18,532 bases of DNA from Proteobacteria bacterium UBA1148 (GTDB lineage Bacteria; Pseudomonadota; Gammaproteobacteria; Steroidobacterales; Rariloculaceae), in assembly GCA_002311835.1 (NCBI GenBank), contig DBZY01000036.1:554-19085 (forward strand). The letters are read 5' to 3'. The notes beneath the pieces were generated by a model, which saw nothing but the letters and a program-made list of their open reading frames with translations, searched no databases and was not told where the DNA came from. The stretch's first letter is position 1. The number at the start of each line of letters is the position of its first letter. The position numbers and the translations under genes were made by a program. Positions 13,800-18,532 of the stretch are shown here, piece by piece.

Positions 13800-14955
13800 T
13801 AGAATTTAGGATTTTCTTGATAGCACTCGAAAAACGATCGACATCATTTTCTGTGTGGGAAGCTGAGAAGGTGCAACGTAGCCGTGCGGTGCCATCCGGT
13901 ACTGTAGGCGGCCGAATGGCAACGACGAGAAATCCTTGCTGTTCTAGGTATTGAGCGGCGAGGAGTGCCGGTTCTGAATCGCCTAACAGAATAGGCACGA
14001 TAGGGCTTTCTGGTTCTGGCAATCCGACGGCCTTCGCAAAACGCTGTGCATGGATAAGCGGGGTATTGACTAACTGATGATCCATCTCGATTATCTCAAG
14101 CGCTTTTATCGCTGCTGCAATATTTCCTGGCGGCAGTCCTGTGGTGTATTGAAAACTTCTTGCTCGATTTCGTATGAGATCGGCGACATCTTTGCTCGTG
14201 CACAGATAGCCGCCATAAGCACCGACCGCCTTAGAAAGTGTGCCCATCTGAAGGGGTACGGGGATTGCGTGGCCATTTACAATACTTGATCCGTGTCCAT
14301 TCTCTATGACACCCAATCCATGGGCATCGTCGGTCATTAACCAGGCATTGTGGTGTTCGCAGAGCTCAAAAAGTTTAGAGATTGGAGCTCGGTCACCGTC
14401 CATACTGAACACACCGTCAGTCAGGACTAAGCAATGTCGATAGGATTTTCTATATTTCTTTAGCAGTCTAGTTAGTTCACTAGTGTTTTTGTGGCTGAAA
14501 CTGATAACGCGTGATCGTGCCAGGGTAGCTCCTGCAAAGAGACAGGCGTGACAAAGATCATCCATGAGGATTAAATCCTCGTTCCCTGCCAGTACTGGGA
14601 TGACACCAACATTGGCGAGATAGCCGCTCCCAAAGACCACCGCATCTTCGGTGCCTTTGATCCTGGCGAGTGATGCTTCTAGGTGTGCATAAAGGGGGTT
14701 ATTGCCGGAAATCAGGCGGGATCCGCCCGCGCCTACACCATATTGTCGGGTTGCCTGAAGGCTTGCCTTAACAATATCTGGGTGGTGGGAAAGGCCCAGA
14801 TAGTCATTACAGGAGAATGAGATGAGTTCTCTGTGGTTTCGGCGCGTTATCCCGGTCGCATGGCGTTCAGTCTCGCGCAAGGCTCGTAAAAGACCGCGGC
14901 TCTTCAATGTTGCGAGTTTTTCGCGGGCAAATATTCTTAGGAATTCTTCGCTCAA
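13792..14955 (-). CDS. bioF: 8-amino-7-oxononanoate synthase
   Basis: 387 residues, typical for this PLP enzyme, which condenses pimeloyl-thioester with L-alanine. Visible motifs are S-C-N-D-Y-L-G-L at 48-55, G-G-S-R at 77-80, His136 for ring stacking, D-D-A-H-G at 209-213, and the PLP lysine K242 in L-S-K-A-V-G-A-Y-G-G. The start is TTG at 14953-14955 on the minus strand, with AAGGAG eight bases upstream; no in-frame ATG lies near it. The weak start codon may keep expression low. It heads a two-gene unit with bioD. No bioB, bioC or bioH lies in the window, and no BirA-type operator is evident in the 270-bp upstream gap. Confidence 0.95.
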   Translation of the reverse strand: MSEEFLRIFAREKLATLKSRGLLRALRETERHATGITRRNHRELISFSCNDYLGLSHHPDIVKASLQATRQYGVGAGGSRLISGNNPLYAHLEASLARIKGTEDAVVFGSGYLANVGVIPVLAGNEDLILMDDLCHACLFAGATLARSRVISFSHKNTSELTRLLKKYRKSYRHCLVLTDGVFSMDGDRAPISKLFELCEHHNAWLMTDDAHGLGVIENGHGSSIVNGHAIPVPLQMGTLSKAVGAYGGYLCTSKDVADLIRNRARSFQYTTGLPPGNIAAAIKALEIIEMDHQLVNTPLIHAQRFAKAVGLPEPESPIVPILLGDSEPALLAAQYLEQQGFLVVAIRPPTVPDGTARLRCTFSASHTENDVDRFSSAIKKILNSNE

Positions 14956-15225
14956 TTCCTGTTCTCCTTGGGTGCGAAATCAGTATTAGTTCATTGTGGT
15001 GAGATGGTGCCACGAAGATCCCCGCGAAGGACAGTGCATCGTGCTAGACAGAGAGGGTCCCGGGATCAGCGGTTCTCCATGACGCGCTGGATACAGGGGC
15101 TAAGAATCTCTGGGGAGCTAAGGAAGCAAGGATGTTGGATTATCTCGCCGAGATTTACGGGATTCCTAAACGGCCTTCGTGTCGAACAAGTCTACCTCCT
15201 CACTTGATACCATAACTGTGGTTTT
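14956..15225. other. Gap with no convincing gene; possible decayed reading frame
   Basis: This stretch between bioF and the phosphohexomutase should hold the bioF promoter, but no clear -35/-10 pair or BirA operator is visible. On the plus strand, the frame ending in TAA at 15213-15215 is open for 56 codons from 15048. Its last part has a protein-like composition (a W-G-A-K-E-A-R-M-L-D-Y-L-A-E-I-Y run), but it has no start codon with a ribosome-binding site and has in-frame stops at 15045 and 15000. It may be the remnant of a lost gene or chance. Confidence 0.35.
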
Positions 15226-16584
15226 TTAGCCTGGCTCTCCTCCTATCACCTCAAGCAGTTGTTTAGTTTGGGTGAGCATCAGCCCCTCATTGCTGCGAGT
15301 CTCTACATTGAGGCGAAGCAGCGGCTCGGTGTTCGAGGCGCGAACATTAAAGCGCCAGTCTGAAAATTCCATGCTGAGACCATCAACGTGATGAACGCGC
15401 AAGGCGTGACGTATATAAGACTTTTCTATTCGAGCGAGTACCTCAGCACTATCATCGACTTTGCGATTGATCTCACCGCTAGTTGGAAAGAGAACCATCC
15501 GTTCATCAACCAGCGCCGATAATGGCAATTTACGCTGACACATTAGTTCGGTGACTATCAACCAGGGGATCATACCACTGTCCGCATAGGAGAATTCTCG
15601 GAAGTAATGGTGTGCGCTAGTTTCTCCACCATAGATAGCGTCGTTTCTACGCATAGTCTGTTTGATAAAAGAGTGCCCTGATCTGCTTTGGATCGGTAAA
15701 CCGCCATTGTTCTCGATAATTTCTAGAGTATTCCACGTGAGGCGAGGGTCGTGGACGATGCGCTCGCCTTGTGACTTAGATAGAAAGGTTTGTGCGAGCA
15801 ATCCAACGACATAGTATCCGTCGATGAAACGCCCATCCTCATCGAAGAAGAAGCAACGATCGAAATCACCGTCCCATGCAATCCCCATATCAGCACCAGA
15901 ATCCCGGATGCCATCGATCGTAACGCGGCGATTTTTCTCCAGCATGGGATTGGGTACCCCGTTGGGGAAAGACCCATCGGGTTTGTGGTGAAGTTTGATG
16001 AACTGGAAAGGCAGATGAGGCTCGAGCAAATCTATTATTGGACCCGCGCAACCGTTACCTGCATTAACAACAATTTTCAAAGCGTTGAGGTTTTTGGTCT
16101 CAATATAGGAGAGCAAATGCTCAATATAGTCGGGCATTAAATCCAATTCTTTCACCATACCCGGCTGCGAGGTCTTCGGAAAGTTGTTTTGCTCAGCTAG
16201 CGTTTGGATTTCCTTAAGTCCTGTATTTTCGCTAATAGGTTTAGACTGCTCACGAACGAGCTTCATCCCGTTATGGGCCGGTGGGTTGTGGCTGGCAGTA
16301 ACCATAATTCCACCATCGAGGTTTTTGTGAAAGGTTGCGAAGTACACGAACTCTGTGCCGCCGATGCCAATATCGAAAACATGGACCCCAGCATCTGTTA
16401 GAGCCTTTATGATCGCTCGACTTAAAGTGTTGCTGGAAGCCCTAATGTCTCGACACACGGCAATTTGAGTAGGGCTCAAAAATTCGACATATGCCCGGGC
16501 AATACGGTAAGCAATATCTTCATTGAGTTCCTCGGGCACTTGGCCGCGAACATCGTAAGCTTTAAAGCAATTGATTTCGGTCAT
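15226..16584 (-). CDS. Phosphomannomutase/phosphoglucomutase (alpha-D-phosphohexomutase family)
   Basis: 452 residues, normal length for the ManB/CpsG/AlgC group. It interconverts hexose 6-phosphate and 1-phosphate, feeding GDP-mannose or UDP-glucose for surface polysaccharide. Four family motifs are in place: phosphoserine loop T-A-S-H-N-P with Ser98, metal site D-G-D-F-D-R at 238-243, sugar-binding G-G-E-T-S-A-H-H near 319-326 (usual form G-E-M-S-G-H-H), and phosphate-binding R-A-S-N-T-E-P at 415-421. The N-terminal F-K-A-Y-D-V-R-G at 7-14 is typical. The ATG at 16584 has only a weak Shine-Dalgarno. It is divergent from bioA across 88 bases. Mannose versus glucose preference cannot be decided from sequence alone. 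Confidence 0.92.
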   Translation of the reverse strand: MTEINCFKAYDVRGQVPEELNEDIAYRIARAYVEFLSPTQIAVCRDIRASSNTLSRAIIKALTDAGVHVFDIGIGGTEFVYFATFHKNLDGGIMVTASHNPPAHNGMKLVREQSKPISENTGLKEIQTLAEQNNFPKTSQPGMVKELDLMPDYIEHLLSYIETKNLNALKIVVNAGNGCAGPIIDLLEPHLPFQFIKLHHKPDGSFPNGVPNPMLEKNRRVTIDGIRDSGADMGIAWDGDFDRCFFFDEDGRFIDGYYVVGLLAQTFLSKSQGERIVHDPRLTWNTLEIIENNGGLPIQSRSGHSFIKQTMRRNDAIYGGETSAHHYFREFSYADSGMIPWLIVTELMCQRKLPLSALVDERMVLFPTSGEINRKVDDSAEVLARIEKSYIRHALRVHHVDGLSMEFSDWRFNVRASNTEPLLRLNVETRSNEGLMLTQTKQLLEVIGGEPG

Positions 16585-16672
16585 TTTATTGCTGGGTAGA
16601 ATAGATAGGCCGCGAGTATACCCAGAGTCCGTTAGTATTGATGGTACACAGTATTGGATAAGGACGGATCGG
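16585..16672. promoter_or_regulatory. Divergent promoter region between the phosphohexomutase and bioA
   Basis: The 88 bases separate two outward-facing genes and must carry both promoters unless they start inside coding sequence. For the minus-strand gene, TATACT (16615-16620 read on the minus strand) matches five of six bases of a sigma-70 -10 box, but no good -35 lies 16-18 bases before it. For bioA only the AAGGA ribosome-binding site at 16660-16664 is clear. Confidence 0.35.
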
Positions 16673-17917
16673 ATGAGCGTATCTCAGCTTTGGCTGCCCT
16701 ATTGTCAGATGCACACAGCGCCGAAACCACAAATTGCTGTGCGGACGGAGGGTGTGCGGATCTACCTGCACGATGGGCGTATTCTGATCGATGGTATGTC
16801 CTCATGGTGGACGGCTTGTCACGGATATAACCACCCCCACATTCGTCAAGCGGTCACGGAGCAGCTCGAATCTATGCCGCACATTATGCTAGGGGGGTTG
16901 GTACATGAGCCCGTTCTGAACCTCACCAATAGGTTAACTGGAATGCTTCCTGGCGCATTACACCACGTGTTCTATTCAGAATCTGGTTCGGTTGCTGTTG
17001 AGGTTGCTATGAAAATGGCGCTGCAGTTTTGGATCAATCAGGGCGCGGCCAACCGTACTCGCTTCTTGAGTTTCCGAGATGGTTATCATGGCGACACATT
17101 CGCAGCCATGTCGGTCTGTGGCAGAGAAGATGGGGCGCATCGCCTGTTTAAGGGAATATTGGCCGAGCAGATCATCCTCGATCTGCCGCGCAGTGAAGAG
17201 GGGTTAAGTGCGTTCGCGCGCACCGTCAAAAAAAACGCAAGTGTATTGGCAGGAATTATTCTAGAACCACTGGTACAGGCTGCCGCCGGCATGAAGTTCC
17301 ATGATCCAGAAATACTGGCTGGTATCGCCGAAGTAGCGCGGCGCAATGATGTATTGTTGATTTTGGATGAGATTGCGACCGGCTTTGGACGTACAGGAAC
17401 TCTTTTCGCCTGTGAACAGGCATCCGTTGAGCCTGACATCATGACACTATCTAAGGCCTTAACCGGCGGTACTATTCCGCTAGCGGCAACTGTTGCTACG
17501 CAAAGGGTCTACGAGGCTTTTCTAGCAGATACCCATGAGCAAGCACTCATGCATGGCCCTACATTTTGCGGCAACCCCTTGGCGTGTGCAGCAGCCAATG
17601 CCTCATTGGATCTTTTTGAGCAAGAACCACGGATTGTTCAAGTTGCCACAATCGAAGATCAGCTATTAGAGGGATTAGCCGGTTGTAGGGGGCTGTCGGG
17701 AGTCCGGGACGTGCGGGTCAAGGGAGCAATTGGGGTGGTGCAGCTTGCACACCCCCCGGATGTAAATGTCTTACGAGAGCGCTTTATTGCTGAAGGTGTT
17801 TGGGTGCGCCCGTTCGGAGATGTGGTATATCTAATGCCGGCGCTTACCATTAATTCGAAGGATCTGGAGCAGTTAATCGAAGCTGTCAACCGAGTTGTGA
17901 GGGCCTGGGCAGGTTAG
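16673..17917 (+). CDS. bioA: Adenosylmethionine-8-amino-7-oxononanoate aminotransferase
   Basis: 414 residues from the ATG at 16673, chosen because AAGGA lies eight bases upstream and BioA proteins begin at this point; the frame itself stays open further upstream. It transfers the amino group of S-adenosylmethionine to 8-amino-7-oxononanoate, giving 7,8-diaminononanoate between BioF and BioD. Visible are L-P-Y near the start, D-G-M-S-S-W-W at 40-46, the cofactor-phosphate loop S-E-S-G-S-V at about 103-108, D-E-I-A-T-G-F-G-R at 232-240, PLP lysine K261 in L-S-K-A-L-T-G-G, and G-P-T-F-C-G-N-P at 295-302. It is on the opposite strand from bioF-bioD and separated from them by the phosphohexomutase. 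It contains an A8 run at 17228-17235. Confidence 0.94.
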   Translation: MSVSQLWLPYCQMHTAPKPQIAVRTEGVRIYLHDGRILIDGMSSWWTACHGYNHPHIRQAVTEQLESMPHIMLGGLVHEPVLNLTNRLTGMLPGALHHVFYSESGSVAVEVAMKMALQFWINQGAANRTRFLSFRDGYHGDTFAAMSVCGREDGAHRLFKGILAEQIILDLPRSEEGLSAFARTVKKNASVLAGIILEPLVQAAAGMKFHDPEILAGIAEVARRNDVLLILDEIATGFGRTGTLFACEQASVEPDIMTLSKALTGGTIPLAATVATQRVYEAFLADTHEQALMHGPTFCGNPLACAAANASLDLFEQEPRIVQVATIEDQLLEGLAGCRGLSGVRDVRVKGAIGVVQLAHPPDVNVLRERFIAEGVWVRPFGDVVYLMPALTINSKDLEQLIEAVNRVVRAWAG

Positions 17918-17944
17918 TTTAGAGGGGGGAGTACCGCAAAAGTT

Positions 17945-18532
17945 CTAGAATAGCTCGGATGCATCTGGCTCGACAGTTTCACGACCGTCGTACCGATTCG
18001 GTATAAAGTCTCCTGTGATCATGTCCTGATAGGGCATCCCCGGCGGCACCATGGGATAGACATTAGCTTCGGAGTCGATTACTACTTCGAGGAATGCTGG
18101 ACCATCAAAGCTCAAGAAGTTCTTGAGCACTTTTGGCACGTCTTGCTTTCGGTTGAGCCTCTCAGCGTACTCGAAGCCGTCTGCCAGGGCAGCTTCAACG
18201 AAATTCTTCTTGCGTAATGACTTATCACTGCCTGAGAGTCTTCCTTTGAAGAAAAGTCGTTGCCACTGCATCACCATGCCATCGCCATAGTTGTTGAGTA
18301 CGAGCACCTTGATCGGGAGCCCGTAAGTAGTCACTGTCTCGAGTTCTCCAAGATTCATCCGGATGCTGGCATCTCCGTCGACATCAATAACAAGCTTGTC
18401 AGGACGGCCAAACTGGGCGCCAATTGCAGCAGGTAGTCCAAAGCCCATAGTTCCCATGCTTCCGGAAGTCATCCATAAGCGGGGTTCTCGGAAATCAAAG
18501 TATTGTGCAGCCCACATTTGATGTTGTCCTAC
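17945..18532 (-). CDS. Acetolactate synthase-type TPP enzyme, C-terminal part (5' end outside window)
   Basis: The frame stays open to the window edge, so the visible 195 residues are the C-terminal domain of a larger protein; the Met at 18515-18517 is internal. The sequence V-G-Q-H-Q-M-W-A-A-Q is the signature of acetolactate synthase large subunits, followed by G-S-M-G-T-M-G-F-G-L-P-A-A-I-G and the TPP/Mg motif D-G-D-A-S-I with the paired N-N about 27 residues later. A tail with V-P-P-G and Y-P-M-V-P is usual for the IlvB/IlvI group, which makes acetolactate for valine and leucine or acetohydroxybutyrate for isoleucine. The C-terminus is somewhat longer than that motif needs. It converges with bioA across 27 bases without a clear terminator. 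The isozyme class cannot be assigned. Confidence 0.9.
   Translation of the reverse strand, partial: VGQHQMWAAQYFDFREPRLWMTSGSMGTMGFGLPAAIGAQFGRPDKLVIDVDGDASIRMNLGELETVTTYGLPIKVLVLNNYGDGMVMQWQRLFFKGRLSGSDKSLRKKNFVEAALADGFEYAERLNRKQDVPKVLKNFLSFDGPAFLEVVIDSEANVYPMVPPGMPYQDMITGDFIPNRYDGRETVEPDASELF

Noticed and set aside
14968..15207. A 79-codon plus-strand open frame in the bioF upstream gap
   Set aside because: Arg-rich composition without a recognisable domain or ribosome-binding site; another frame in the same stretch looks as protein-like.
17228..17235. A8 run in bioA as a frameshift site
   Set aside because: A single A-run in an intact housekeeping gene with no overlapping frame or downstream structure; ordinary Lys-Lys coding explains it.

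Overview
The window looks like chromosomal DNA from an uncultured, probably marine, gammaproteobacterium. The grounds are moderate GC content, dense collinear operons, lipoprotein, OmpA-like and TolQ-like envelope genes of proteobacterial type, and biotin and phosphohexomutase genes of proteobacterial type. This placement is inference; there is no rRNA or other phylogenetic marker. I saw no tRNA, IS element, CRISPR array or phage gene.

Region 1 (1-10964) is one long plus-strand gene cluster with overlapping or abutting genes, closed by a clear intrinsic terminator that begins at the last stop codon. In order it encodes: the tail of an unknown protein; a lipoprotein; a soluble Ser/Thr kinase; a single-pass TPR protein ending in a PEGA-like domain; a single-pass protein with a degenerate cytoplasmic FHA-like domain, about five periplasmic PEGA-like repeats and a cysteine-less FGE/SUMF1-like domain; a tiny acidic secreted peptide; a MotA/TolQ/ExbB-type channel subunit; an actin/Hsp70-like protein fused to a canonical FHA domain; and two paralogous membrane-anchored coiled-coil/vWA proteins. 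I read this as an undescribed envelope-spanning machine. Kinase/FHA phospho-signalling sits on the cytoplasmic side, a proton-driven stator lies in the inner membrane, and TPR/PEGA/FGE-like/vWA adhesion modules fill the periplasm. The two vWA proteins share an Asp-containing transmembrane motif and may replace ExbD/TolR/MotB as the stator partner.

Region 2 (10965-11986) holds a separate gene for a glycine-zipper, OmpA/Pal-type peptidoglycan-binding protein with its own strong terminator. Its first 45 residues are a near copy of an internal segment of the lipoprotein encoded about 10 kb upstream. This links it to the same system and suggests a gene chimera.

Region 3 (12106-13053) is a secreted cyclase-family (kynurenine-formamidase-like) metal hydrolase.

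Region 4 (13128-17917) is metabolic. A bioF-bioD pair lies on the minus strand, a phosphomannomutase/phosphoglucomutase also lies on the minus strand, and bioA is divergently transcribed from it. A 270-bp gap (14956-15225) carries no convincing gene. Region 5 (17945-18532) is the C-terminal part of an acetolactate-synthase-type TPP enzyme on the minus strand, cut by the window edge.
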